Of a DNA stretch of 64,000 nucleotides, positions 42,626-51,317 are shown piece after piece. The stretch's first letter is position 1. Each line of letters starts with the position of its first letter. Below the pieces are notes generated by a model. That model ran no database searches, was not told the origin of the DNA, and saw only the letters and a program-made list of their open reading frames with translations. Origin of the DNA: Bacteroidales bacterium (GTDB lineage: Bacteria; Bacteroidota; Bacteroidia; Bacteroidales; UBA10428); the NCBI GenBank assembly GCA_016930375.1, contig JAFGGU010000011.1, positions 1 to 64,000 on the forward strand, given 5' to 3'. The translations under genes and the position numbers were made by a program.

Positions 42626-44650
42626 CTACTCCAAATCCTTTTTCAGTATTGCCACAAATCCCCCTCCCTGTGCCACATCAAAGCTCATTTCCGAGTTTTT
42701 AATCACAGCTATTTCCTTTTTATCAAGTTTCCTTGGATTTATATCCGAATCCTTTGCATCCGCCCATGTAATGGCATGATAACCGGCATCATCCAGGAAA
42801 TCTGTTTTCAGGGTGAATTTTCGTTTATTGACGCTCATACCTCCCATATACCAGTTATCCCCCGATCTCCTGGCCACAATGATATATTCGCCGGGCATCC
42901 CGGTCAGTACCTTTGTTTCGTCCCACGATGAAGGAATCCCTTTCAGAAAATCGCTTCCCGGCTGATTTCGCACGTTATAGGGTGATTCACAGAAGACCTG
43001 GAAAGCACTTTCATACACCACCATCATGGCGAGCTGAAAACAGCGGGTTCCCATAACATGGGGGGCGGGATTATCGGCTCCAACAACCTTAAACTGATCG
43101 GGTCTGTCGTTGAGGAAACCTCCAGGGGTGAAATCCATTTCCCCTGCCAGCATGCGGGTGAACGGAAGGGTGAGGCAGTGTTCAGGGGTAATCCGGTTGC
43201 TCCACTTGTTATATTCATTACCCAACACACCCTCACGGGTGATCAGGTTGGGGTAAGTACGGCTGAATCCGTCGGGAACATACGCACCATGAAAATCAAC
43301 AACCAGGTGATGTTTTGCGGCTGTTTTTGCTACCCGGTGATAGAAATTCACCATGTCCTGGTCATTTCTGTCCATGAAATCGATCTTGACTCCGGCCACT
43401 CCCCATTGTTCATAAAGTGCAAAAGCCTCCTCCATCTGTTTGTCGACATTGGGCCATAGGAGCCACAGAATGATCTTTACATTTTTATTTGCTGCATATT
43501 TCACTAGTTCCGGGATGTCGATTTCGGGTATCATTTTGGTAATGTCAGCATCGGTATTAAACGATCCATCCGCCTTAAAAGGAGGACCATACCACTGCCA
43601 GTCGACCAGCTGATATTGCCAGCCCATTTCAGCGGCAAAATCAATGAAATACTTCATGGTTTGGGTGTTTGATCCCAGTTTAAAACCGGCATCCGGAGCG
43701 AAGGAACCGCACCACCACCAATCCCATGCCGATACGCCCGGCCTGATCCAGGATACATCATCGAGTGCGCAAGGTTCATTCAGGTTCTGCAACAGATCTG
43801 ATTCAACAAGTGCGGTTGGCTGATCAGCAATCATAATCACTTTCCAGGGTGAAAATCGCTGCTCTGAAGCACGAACAATTACCGTAGTGTCATCGGGCAA
43901 CCAGGAAGGACGAGAAATAAGGGTATTGGCGTGACCAGGATCAGCCGTGAAACCCGAGCATGCCCAGTTGGTCACATTGGCCTCCAGGATGGCTAACCAG
44001 GCATTGTCTCCAGCATTGATCAGCAAAGGAGTGCCGATGATATTCCCCGGTTTGATTTCACGGATTGTCGTCTTGGTGAATTCAGTTTCCTGTGAAAGAT
44101 GGAATGTATTCCAAAAGGCAGCCCATACTGTATGATCTTCAGAAAAACAGAAATCGATCTTTTCATTCGTGAGCACAAGAGTGTCCAATTCTCTCTGAAC
44201 AGGCAGTTCATAGCGAAAAGCTACTCCGTCGTTATAAGCCCGGAAATACAAATTGAGGATACGCCGTGGTTTTACGGTTTCCTGAAGTTCTATTACAAGC
44301 TGGTTGTAATGATTTCTGACAGTCTTTCTCTTGCCCCAAACCCTTTCCCAGTTCTCATTCACCGATTCATTCCTGACATTTGTGATCTTCAGGTTGCTTT
44401 TCAATGGTCCGGCGCCCTGTAAATCAAGCTCAAAGCCGGACGGAAGAAGGATCGGCTTGTTATTGAATTCAATCGAATAATAAAACTGATGCTCCAGGGT
44501 ATCTGCGATCATACATTTCACCCGTAAAGCACTGTCAGGAGAATAAACCACAGCTTCCCGGAATCCTGTTTTCATTCCACAGGACGCAAGAATAAACGAA
44601 CCTGCCACCAGGAACAGGTTAACAAGGAAAAGAGCGTGGGAATGCTTCAT
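42626..44650 (-). CDS. Glycoside hydrolase family 97, lipoprotein
   Basis: The 674-residue product has a lipoprotein signal (lipobox LASC), the GH97 N-terminal beta-sandwich (about 30-290), a (beta/alpha)8 barrel with DWWWCG, YQLVDWQWYG, GVKIDFMDRNDQ and TREGVLGNEYN, and a C-terminal sandwich. The Asp in KIDFMDR fits the nucleophile of retaining GH97 members, rather than the inverting SusB type. It likely removes alpha-linked sugars, perhaps alpha-galactosides, at the periplasm or cell surface. No SusC/SusD pair is adjacent. Confidence 0.9.
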   Translation of the reverse strand: MKHSHALFLVNLFLVAGSFILASCGMKTGFREAVVYSPDSALRVKCMIADTLEHQFYYSIEFNNKPILLPSGFELDLQGAGPLKSNLKITNVRNESVNENWERVWGKRKTVRNHYNQLVIELQETVKPRRILNLYFRAYNDGVAFRYELPVQRELDTLVLTNEKIDFCFSEDHTVWAAFWNTFHLSQETEFTKTTIREIKPGNIIGTPLLINAGDNAWLAILEANVTNWACSGFTADPGHANTLISRPSWLPDDTTVIVRASEQRFSPWKVIMIADQPTALVESDLLQNLNEPCALDDVSWIRPGVSAWDWWWCGSFAPDAGFKLGSNTQTMKYFIDFAAEMGWQYQLVDWQWYGPPFKADGSFNTDADITKMIPEIDIPELVKYAANKNVKIILWLLWPNVDKQMEEAFALYEQWGVAGVKIDFMDRNDQDMVNFYHRVAKTAAKHHLVVDFHGAYVPDGFSRTYPNLITREGVLGNEYNKWSNRITPEHCLTLPFTRMLAGEMDFTPGGFLNDRPDQFKVVGADNPAPHVMGTRCFQLAMMVVYESAFQVFCESPYNVRNQPGSDFLKGIPSSWDETKVLTGMPGEYIIVARRSGDNWYMGGMSVNKRKFTLKTDFLDDAGYHAITWADAKDSDINPRKLDKKEIAVIKNSEMSFDVAQGGGFVAILKKDLE

Positions 44651-44716
44651 GATAATCCGTTTTTAATCCCTTAAAGGTAATTAAAACAGGATTGAATCAA
44701 AAAATCGCAATGATTT

Positions 44717-45511
44717 TTAGGAATGTCGGGATTTCTTCGGGAACCAGGGAAAAAATGAACTGGTTCTTTTTTCATAGTCCGCATACTGCGGTTTTTTTAT
44801 TTTCAGGGTTTTTTCCAGCATGGCCACTCCCGAAACTTTAATGATCAAGGCAGTCATCAGAAGTGATCCCAGAACCGGCAGATAGCTGCCGGCAGCCATG
44901 GAAAAGAAGGCGTATCCCCACCAAACCGAAGCATCCCCAAAGTAATTGGGGTGACGCGTATAGCGCCAGAATCCAGTATCCAGCACTTTACCCTGATTGC
45001 CGGGATCGGATTTGAACCGGGCCAACTGATAGTCGCCACCTGCTTCGAACATGAAGCCGATCAGCCAAAAAGACAACCCGACAACATCAAGCCAGCCCAG
45101 ATTTTTCTCCTGTCCGCCAACCTGCGCACCCAACAGCGGAGCGGAAATCAACCACATCAGAACGCCCTGCAAAAGAAACACCTGGAAGTAGCTGATCCAC
45201 CAGTACCGGTTTTCACCATAGTCTTTTCGGAACTTCCGGTAACGGAAATCCTCTCCTTTTCCCTTGTTGCGCCAGGTCAGGTACCCCGAAAGACGGAGAC
45301 CCCAAATGGTGACCAATACCAGAATCAATATTTTACGGGCTTCCAGTCCTTCCGCCTTCAGAAAGTAAAAAACACCCGACACCACAAAGCCCAGGCCCCA
45401 GAATAGATCTACAATGCTCACATTCCTGATTTTCAGGCTTACGACCCAGAGAAGGGTCATCATGATCAAAATAATAAGCAGAGCGTGCCAATAAATTTGC
45501 ATGAATGTCAT
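44717..45511 (-). CDS. DUF1295/steroid 5-alpha-reductase-like membrane protein
   Basis: The 264-residue product has six or seven membrane segments and the family signature GFWRYTRHPNYFGDASVWWG followed by VAMLEKTLKIKKPQYADYEK. Members are NADPH-type membrane reductases or methyltransferase-like proteins acting on lipids; the substrate is unknown. It begins 10 bp after the FakA-FakB-like gene stop in the same direction, so a lipid role is plausible. Confidence 0.82.
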   Translation of the reverse strand: MTFMQIYWHALLIILIMMTLLWVVSLKIRNVSIVDLFWGLGFVVSGVFYFLKAEGLEARKILILVLVTIWGLRLSGYLTWRNKGKGEDFRYRKFRKDYGENRYWWISYFQVFLLQGVLMWLISAPLLGAQVGGQEKNLGWLDVVGLSFWLIGFMFEAGGDYQLARFKSDPGNQGKVLDTGFWRYTRHPNYFGDASVWWGYAFFSMAAGSYLPVLGSLLMTALIIKVSGVAMLEKTLKIKKPQYADYEKRTSSFFPWFPKKSRHS

Positions 45512-45521
45512 ATGAATGCTT

Positions 45522-47324
45522 TTAATCCAACATGAATGCCACTGATGCCGCTCCTATTCCTGCATTTGCGCCCACTACGGGTGAAATGTCCACAACCGAT
45601 ACAGCATCCAGTCCTGTTAGCTCCCGCATCTGATCTTCATACCACTTTGCAGCGCGGGGATTTTTGGCATGCAGGACAATAAAATTCCAAATCTTTCTGT
45701 CTTTCACCAGTGTTTTGATATGTTGCATGACTTTCTCCATGTTTGATTTCTGGTTGTAAGTCTTTCCAAAAATCATTGATTTTCCGTTTTCATCCATTGA
45801 AATGATCGGATTGATATTGAGAACACTGGCTATCCAGCCCTTCATCGGGGAAACCCTGCCACCCCTGACCATGTATTTTAGTGTTCGAACGCTGACGAAA
45901 ATCCTGGCCTGCCTGATCCAGTTTTCAGTCATCTCAACGATCTGCTCATGAGGCAATCCTGCTTCAATTGACCTGGCCACACGAAGAACGATGAGTCCCA
46001 GCGCTCCGGAAAGATTTTTTGAATCAATGACCGAAATGAGCCTGCCTGATTCCTGGCTTATCAGGGTTGCAGCCTTCCTGCTACTAAAAAATGTGCCGCT
46101 GAACTGCCCGGTAAGATGCACCGCAATCACTGAATCATAATGCGAAGCCAGGTGAGAATAAAGGTTGATGAATGCTTTTTCGTTGATCTGCGATGTTTTG
46201 GGATAGGCATACCCTTCCTCCATCAACTTATAGAATTGCGTGGGTTGCAGCGTTAATTTATCAAGGTAATGATTATCCCCAATCTGAATGTTGATTGGTA
46301 AAACATGGATCTGGTACTGATCAATCAGTTCAGATGAGAGATCACAGGTTGAATCAGTTACCAGTGCTATTTTCCATTTTCGCCGGTACATCGTATCACT
46401 CTGTCTTACCATGTCATCGGCCTTCTGAAAGGTGATGTCGCCGAAATTTCTGAGTTCATCAAAAAAATCCGCCGGATCATTGGTATGCAGGTGAAGATGC
46501 TTCAGGGTATCTGAACCGGCAACCACTACTGAATCGCCATACTTGCTGAGCATTTGGGTTAATGATTGCGTGTCGGCAGTAACTTTTTGAATAATCGCCT
46601 CTGTACAATACCGCAGATGAACCTCTTCAGGTATATGTACCATCTCATCAGGAAGGATTATGCTCTCGGCTTTTGTTCGCAAAAGATTGCGAACGCTGCT
46701 GTTGCGGATAAAATCGATAATGCCGTTGATGAATAATACAAAACCGCTGGCTCCGGCATCAACAACGTTGGATTGCTTCAATATGGCAAGCTTGTTTTTT
46801 GTTTCCGCCAGTGATTTGGACAGCACTTTTTCGGAGTTTAATATCATCTGGATAAAATCTCCGGAATGGCTTCTTTGCAAACTGATGTAAGCCGCCCATT
46901 CCCTGATCACGGTAAGCATTGTTCCCTCTACCGGATTGGCTATGGCTTCATATATGTAGCGAACGGATTTTCGCAGGCTTTCAGAAAACTCATGCAGGTT
47001 GATTGTACTCCGGTCGGCTGTTTCATTGCTTAGTCCATACAGAAACTGGGCGAAAATAATGCCGGAATTCCCCCTGGCATTTGACAGTGCGGCTTCAGCA
47101 ATGCGCTTCATGGTCACCTTATAAGACCGATGAGGGTGCACAGTATCAAAAATTGAACGAACGGTTGCTGCCATATTCGAACCCGTATCCCCATCGTTTA
47201 CAGGAAACACATTGATTTTATTCAGCTCCGCCTGGCTTGAAATAATTTTCCTGGCTCCGGCAAGAAAGGAATAATACAACCTTCGGCCATCAATTTGTAT
47301 TAGCGGTTGGATATATTTTCCCAT
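45522..47324 (-). CDS. DAK2-DegV fusion, FakA-FakB-like fatty acid kinase
   Basis: A 600-residue protein joining two usually separate parts. Residues 10-205 are a DAK2/DhaL ATP-binding domain with FPVNDGDTGSNM (Asp44, Asp46). Residues about 225-310 resemble the FakA C-terminal domain (VVVAGSDTLKHLHLHTNDP). From about 315 it is a DegV domain (KIALVTDSTCDLSSELIDQ, PKTSQINEKAF, HLTGQFSGTF), the fold of the fatty-acid-binding partner FakB. In Firmicutes FakA phosphorylates fatty acids held by FakB; here both would be in one chain. DUF1295 follows after 10 bp. Confidence 0.85.
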   Translation of the reverse strand: MGKYIQPLIQIDGRRLYYSFLAGARKIISSQAELNKINVFPVNDGDTGSNMAATVRSIFDTVHPHRSYKVTMKRIAEAALSNARGNSGIIFAQFLYGLSNETADRSTINLHEFSESLRKSVRYIYEAIANPVEGTMLTVIREWAAYISLQRSHSGDFIQMILNSEKVLSKSLAETKNKLAILKQSNVVDAGASGFVLFINGIIDFIRNSSVRNLLRTKAESIILPDEMVHIPEEVHLRYCTEAIIQKVTADTQSLTQMLSKYGDSVVVAGSDTLKHLHLHTNDPADFFDELRNFGDITFQKADDMVRQSDTMYRRKWKIALVTDSTCDLSSELIDQYQIHVLPINIQIGDNHYLDKLTLQPTQFYKLMEEGYAYPKTSQINEKAFINLYSHLASHYDSVIAVHLTGQFSGTFFSSRKAATLISQESGRLISVIDSKNLSGALGLIVLRVARSIEAGLPHEQIVEMTENWIRQARIFVSVRTLKYMVRGGRVSPMKGWIASVLNINPIISMDENGKSMIFGKTYNQKSNMEKVMQHIKTLVKDRKIWNFIVLHAKNPRAAKWYEDQMRELTGLDAVSVVDISPVVGANAGIGAASVAFMLD

Positions 47325-47396
47325 TCTTTACGTTTTTTGAATAGAAACATAACAGCGTAAGCTTTGTTCAATTTCGGGTCCTGATAATTAAACAAA

Positions 47397-47807
47397 TCAA
47401 GAACCTTTTACACTGTCATATACAGTTACTTTACTGCACAACTCATCGGCAACCTTGCGAAAAAGGTCATGCGTCGGATGCACCTGGTAAATATCATGTG
47501 CAGCCTGATTCTCAAAAATGGTTAACAACGAGAACTGATAACTGCTGTCAATTACATCACGTCTTGTATCTGCCGGTATGCCTATATGATAGGATTGGAT
47601 GGCGTCAATGGTCACCAATTCCTTCAATGCGTCGGCAAAACGCTTTTGATGATCTGAATTGCCTGGTTCTTTGAGCCAGAAAAACACATGATGCACGAAA
47701 ATATTTCCCAATGGTCCATTTTTGCGCATAATAGCAGCGGGTGATATCATAATCCCCGCACCAAGAGTCAGTATACTCCCTTTTTGAATAAACTCTCTTC
47801 TATTCAT
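47397..47807 (-). CDS. Exported Dabb (stress-responsive alpha/beta barrel) protein
   Basis: The 136-residue product starts at MNRREFIQKGS (47807) with a Tat-like leader, then the Dabb domain NIFVHHVFFWLKEP with His residues typical of the family and a C-terminal DIYQVHPTHDLFRKVA. Dabb domains form dimeric ferredoxin-like folds; function is unknown. An in-frame upstream ATG at 47855 overlaps the preceding gene by 4 bp. Confidence 0.82.
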   Translation of the reverse strand: MNRREFIQKGSILTLGAGIMISPAAIMRKNGPLGNIFVHHVFFWLKEPGNSDHQKRFADALKELVTIDAIQSYHIGIPADTRRDVIDSSYQFSLLTIFENQAAHDIYQVHPTHDLFRKVADELCSKVTVYDSVKGS

Positions 47808-47851
47808 TTCCGGCATGACTTCATTGTATTGGTTCGTATAAATTGATACTT

Positions 47852-49168
47852 TCAACGGGCAGCTTTGGAAAATTCAATAATATGTTCTGATTTGTACTCA
47901 CTCTTATCCGGCCTGATATTCTTGACGAACAGCCTGGCACGCTGACCAAGCTTCAGGCAGGTATGTCGGTTGTTGATATCTTCAGGTGTGTTCATGGGCT
48001 GTAAAGAAGGATACCAGAGAAAATAGCCTGGTTTATCCAGAAGCAACTGCGGTTTAGACCATTCCTGCGATCCGGCTCCGTCACCAAGATCTTTGTTTCT
48101 GTTAAAGGAAATATAAATGCTGCTGCCGGCCCAGGAAGATCCTGTTACCTTCCCCATCAGCATAACCCAGCAATCGAGGTAAGTATTCCAACTCACCGAG
48201 GGTCCCCAGTGGAATCCTCCTGTTGGGGAGGAGGCAGGACCGCCACCCTCTGCAAGTGGTATTTGCAATGAAGCAATGGGAGCTCCTATACCATCATGGG
48301 GCGCATTAAAACCTTGTCCATTCCATCGTTGTGCCTTGCCTTCCGGGTTTTCGAGATCACTGAGCCTGATCCTTGCCACGCTGATGCATTGCCCGCCCCA
48401 TTCAACATCAGAACTCCAGGTGCTTTCCTCATAAATTCCGGGATATCCGTATTCCCCGTAAAACAGGTAGAGGTAATCACCGCAGGCAACTGCAGAAGGA
48501 TCCCCAACACCTCCGGCAAAAGTATTGGAAGTGTTGTGGGGTTTGAGGATCAAACGCGACTGGTAATCTTCGATAAAGATGCCCTTGTTAACCCAGCTTC
48601 GGCCGCCGTCTGTTGATTTCATAATGCCAATGCGACAGACAGCTGCCGGGGAGGAAGGTCCCTTCAAACCCTGGGGCCAGTTTTGATCTTTATAACCTTG
48701 GCCTGTGGCTTCTTCCCATGGGAGCGTAGAAGGATAATTCTCATTGTGGTAAACTGCATAAAGTGTTTTTCCGGTCCTGTCAAGGGTATCCTGGTAAATG
48801 GTTTCAAACCAGACAGCGCCATGCAGGCCGGGCGTGCCCACCGGAACATTGAGGGGCATGAGGGGTCGGGTAAATGCAGCCGTATCACTGAGAAAAGCCT
48901 CGTCAGCATTTTTTCCGCTGGCAAATTTCAGATCCCGCGCATTGCCCCATAAAGGATCCTCTCCATACTTGCCCGGGAAGATCCGGAAGGTATCCCCTAC
49001 CCACGCTTCTGCCATGTTACAATCCACAAAGGAATTGAAATAAAAAGTATCTGCAGGAATCAGTTTAAAGTCCGGAGGATCAAGCCATGCCTCTGTTTTT
49101 GCATCCTGTTTGCAACTTGCCAGGAAAAGAATGGCACATGCTGCCAATGCGCAGATATTCCTGATCAT
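47852..49168 (-). CDS. Large exported lipoprotein, propeller-like, function unknown
   Basis: The 438-residue product starts best at MIRNICALAACA (49168), giving lipobox LASC; an earlier Met lies at 49192. The mature part has repeated WGPSVSWNTYLDCWVM, AVACGDYLYLFYGEYG and IYISFNRNKDLG elements reminiscent of five-bladed propeller glycoside hydrolases and DUF4185 proteins. I cannot assign a family or reaction. It is 4 bp or 44 bp from the Dabb gene, depending on its start, in the same direction. Confidence 0.65.
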   Translation of the reverse strand: MIRNICALAACAILFLASCKQDAKTEAWLDPPDFKLIPADTFYFNSFVDCNMAEAWVGDTFRIFPGKYGEDPLWGNARDLKFASGKNADEAFLSDTAAFTRPLMPLNVPVGTPGLHGAVWFETIYQDTLDRTGKTLYAVYHNENYPSTLPWEEATGQGYKDQNWPQGLKGPSSPAAVCRIGIMKSTDGGRSWVNKGIFIEDYQSRLILKPHNTSNTFAGGVGDPSAVACGDYLYLFYGEYGYPGIYEESTWSSDVEWGGQCISVARIRLSDLENPEGKAQRWNGQGFNAPHDGIGAPIASLQIPLAEGGGPASSPTGGFHWGPSVSWNTYLDCWVMLMGKVTGSSWAGSSIYISFNRNKDLGDGAGSQEWSKPQLLLDKPGYFLWYPSLQPMNTPEDINNRHTCLKLGQRARLFVKNIRPDKSEYKSEHIIEFSKAAR

Positions 49169-49243
49169 AAGGATTTTAAAGTTATATGTCATGCTTGCGT
49201 ATTTGAAATAAATATCGTCATTTTTATAACAACTTACAACCTA

Positions 49244-49284
49244 CAGCCTTCAGCCTTCAGCCTTCAGCCTTCAGCCTTCAGCCT
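49244..49284. repeat. Tandem 7-bp repeat (CAGCCTT)n, about six copies
   Basis: CAGCCTT is repeated five times perfectly and once partly in the gap between the divergent genes at 49168 and 49370. Such a run is prone to slippage and would alter promoter spacing. Confidence 0.9.
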
Positions 49285-49369
49285 AATATTTTCAATTAAT
49301 ATTACTGTTTTTTAATATTTACTATTGTTTATTATTGTTTTTTGTTTTATATTTACAAACAAAAACGCC

Positions 49370-50089
49370 ATGAAAACCGATCTATCCCTATTCAAAGTCT
49401 TCCAGCACAATGATGATTATTTTGAAATGCTCTCTGATCCTGAATTTTCACGTAAGAATGTGCTGAAGCAAAGCATTGTCATTTTCATATTTTGCTGTAT
49501 TTACGGAATTGTGATGGGCAGTTACAATGGATTCCTGCAAAGCATGGTCACGGGTCTGAAAATCCCCTGCCTGATCTTCCTTTCACTGCTTATTTGTTTT
49601 CCTGCCCTGTTTGTGATACAGTATATGATTGGTTCTACCATGACCATCTGGCAAATGGCAAACATCATCCTTTCAGGTTTCGTGGTATTCTCCACAATAG
49701 CCCTGTCCTTTGCCCCCATTGTGGTATTTTTCATGATCACCAGTGAAAATTATGCTTTTCTGAAACTCTTGCATGTGGCCATTTTCATTTTTTCAGGGAT
49801 TTTCACCATCCGGACAATAATCAGAGGCCTTTCCTATTCTTGCGAAAAAAAGAACGTTTATCCTAAACTGGGAATGAACATATTTAAAATATGGATATTC
49901 ATTTTTGCCTTTGTCAGTTCACAACTGGCCTGGAACCTGCGACCCTTTGTTGGAAGCCGCGATCTTCCCTTTGAACTGTTCAGGGTACGTGAAAGTAACT
50001 TTTATGTTGCTGTTATTCACTCTGTTGCTGATTTATTTGATCCCGGGACGGATGCAGCTCCAACCAGTTCTGATACGTCGCCGAAATAA
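49370..50089 (+). CDS. Integral membrane protein of unknown function
   Basis: The 239-residue product starts at MKTDLSLFKVF (49370), preceded by an AT-rich leader. It has about five or six membrane segments (SIVIFIFCCIYGIVMGSYNG, FLSLLICFPALFVIQYMIG, IALSFAPIVVFFMI) of the Yip1-like or DUF type and a polar C-terminus. No function can be given. The excisionase-like gene follows 27 bp downstream. Confidence 0.7.
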   Translation: MKTDLSLFKVFQHNDDYFEMLSDPEFSRKNVLKQSIVIFIFCCIYGIVMGSYNGFLQSMVTGLKIPCLIFLSLLICFPALFVIQYMIGSTMTIWQMANIILSGFVVFSTIALSFAPIVVFFMITSENYAFLKLLHVAIFIFSGIFTIRTIIRGLSYSCEKKNVYPKLGMNIFKIWIFIFAFVSSQLAWNLRPFVGSRDLPFELFRVRESNFYVAVIHSVADLFDPGTDAAPTSSDTSPK

Positions 50090-50116
50090 TGAACATGCAA
50101 AACTTCCGACAAAAAA

Positions 50117-50311
50117 ATGGATGACAAGGATAAAATAATGACCCTTGAGGAGGTGGCGGATTATTTGCGTGTGAAGCCACAAACCATATACACCTGGGCG
50201 CAGGAAAAGAAAATCCCTGCAGCCAAGCTGGGAAAGGAATGGCGCTTTAAAAAATCCATGGTGGATAAGTGGTTTATTGAACGCATGGATGAAAAATTCA
50301 AAGACTATTGA
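50117..50311 (+). CDS. Excisionase-family helix-turn-helix DNA-binding protein
   Basis: The 64-residue product is a single MerR/Xis-type winged helix: TLEEVADYLRVKPQTIYTWAQ, then KKIPAAKLGKEWRFKKSMVDKWF. These small proteins bind DNA as accessory or regulatory factors. No integrase or phage gene is nearby, so it need not be a true excisionase. Confidence 0.88.
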   Translation: MDDKDKIMTLEEVADYLRVKPQTIYTWAQEKKIPAAKLGKEWRFKKSMVDKWFIERMDEKFKDY

Positions 50312-50431
50312 TACCGGAATCGCATCGAAATAATCAGTATGGGATATACCAGGCGTAAACAGGCTTTACAGGATGTTTATCCTAAAACAACAAATAAAAC
50401 AAGCACCCTGATATAGAATTTCAGGATTCAC

Positions 50432-50439
50432 TATATTTG
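50432..50439 (+). promoter_or_regulatory. Candidate -7 promoter element of the isomerase gene
   Basis: TATATTTG matches TAnnTTTG and is 20 bp before the ATG at 50460. Confidence 0.55.
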
Positions 50440-50459
50440 TTGGTAAACAAATAAAACCT

Positions 50460-51317
50460 ATGAAATCACGCCGTCAGTTCATTAAAACAGCAGGCACCGG
50501 AATCCTGGCAGCAGGAGTGACCGGTGTTTATGGCCGCGAAAATCTGATTACACCAACCTTAAAAACCCAGGATGCTTTCTCCCTGGGAATGGCCGGGTAT
50601 ACTTTCAGGGAGTTTACCGTGGACCAAACCATTGACATGATGAAAAGAACCCGGGTATCCAACATTTCCCTGAAAGATTTTCACCTTCCTTATAACAGTA
50701 CCCAGGAGCAAATCAACGAGGTGCTTCAGAAATTTAAAAACGCAGGGATCCATGTTTATGCCCTTGGCGTAATTTATATGAAAACGCCGGAAGAGGTTGA
50801 TCTGATTTTTGAGTATGCCAGAATGGCGGGAGTCCAGATGATCGTGGGCGCTCCCAATTACGAACTTCTTGCCCTGATTGAGAAAAAGATCAAAGCCTAC
50901 GATATACGCCTGGCCATTCATAACCACGGTCCCGACAATCCGCTTTTCCCCAATGCCAATGATATCTGGAACCATATCAAGGATCTCGATGCACGGATCG
51001 GGATTTGCATTGATATCGGGCATACTACTAGAGACGGACAGGATCCCGCCGGTGATATCAATAAATTCAGTAGTCGTATTTATGATGTTCACATCAAGGA
51101 TGTTGACAAAGCTTCCAAAGAAGGGAAAACAATTGAGATGGGAAGGGGAATCATTGATATTCCCGCAGTTGTTGCCATGCTCCGAAAAATAAAATACAGC
51201 GGGAAATGCAGCCTTGAATTTGAGAAGGACATGAAAGATCCCATTGCCGGTATCGCTGAATCAATCGGTTACTGGAAAGGGGTGTTGGCTTGCGGATTAT
51301 GGGCTGCTGAGAATTGA
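50460..51317 (+). CDS. Exported sugar phosphate isomerase/epimerase-like TIM-barrel protein
   Basis: The 285-residue product has a Tat-type leader (SRRQFIKTAGTGILAAGVTG) and an AP endonuclease 2-like TIM barrel with IRLAIHNHGPDN, IGICIDIGHTT, YDVHIKDVDKA and KCSLEFEKDM, which supply the metal-binding His, Asp and Glu. It probably acts on a sugar in the periplasm; the substrate is unknown. The 3' end overlaps the convergent giant sensor by 21 bp. Confidence 0.85.
   Translation: MKSRRQFIKTAGTGILAAGVTGVYGRENLITPTLKTQDAFSLGMAGYTFREFTVDQTIDMMKRTRVSNISLKDFHLPYNSTQEQINEVLQKFKNAGIHVYALGVIYMKTPEEVDLIFEYARMAGVQMIVGAPNYELLALIEKKIKAYDIRLAIHNHGPDNPLFPNANDIWNHIKDLDARIGICIDIGHTTRDGQDPAGDINKFSSRIYDVHIKDVDKASKEGKTIEMGRGIIDIPAVVAMLRKIKYSGKCSLEFEKDMKDPIAGIAESIGYWKGVLACGLWAAEN

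Noticed and set aside
50117..50311. Excisionase as sign of a mobile element
   Set aside because: No integrase, attachment repeats or phage genes are near; small MerR/Xis-type HTH proteins are common as regulators.
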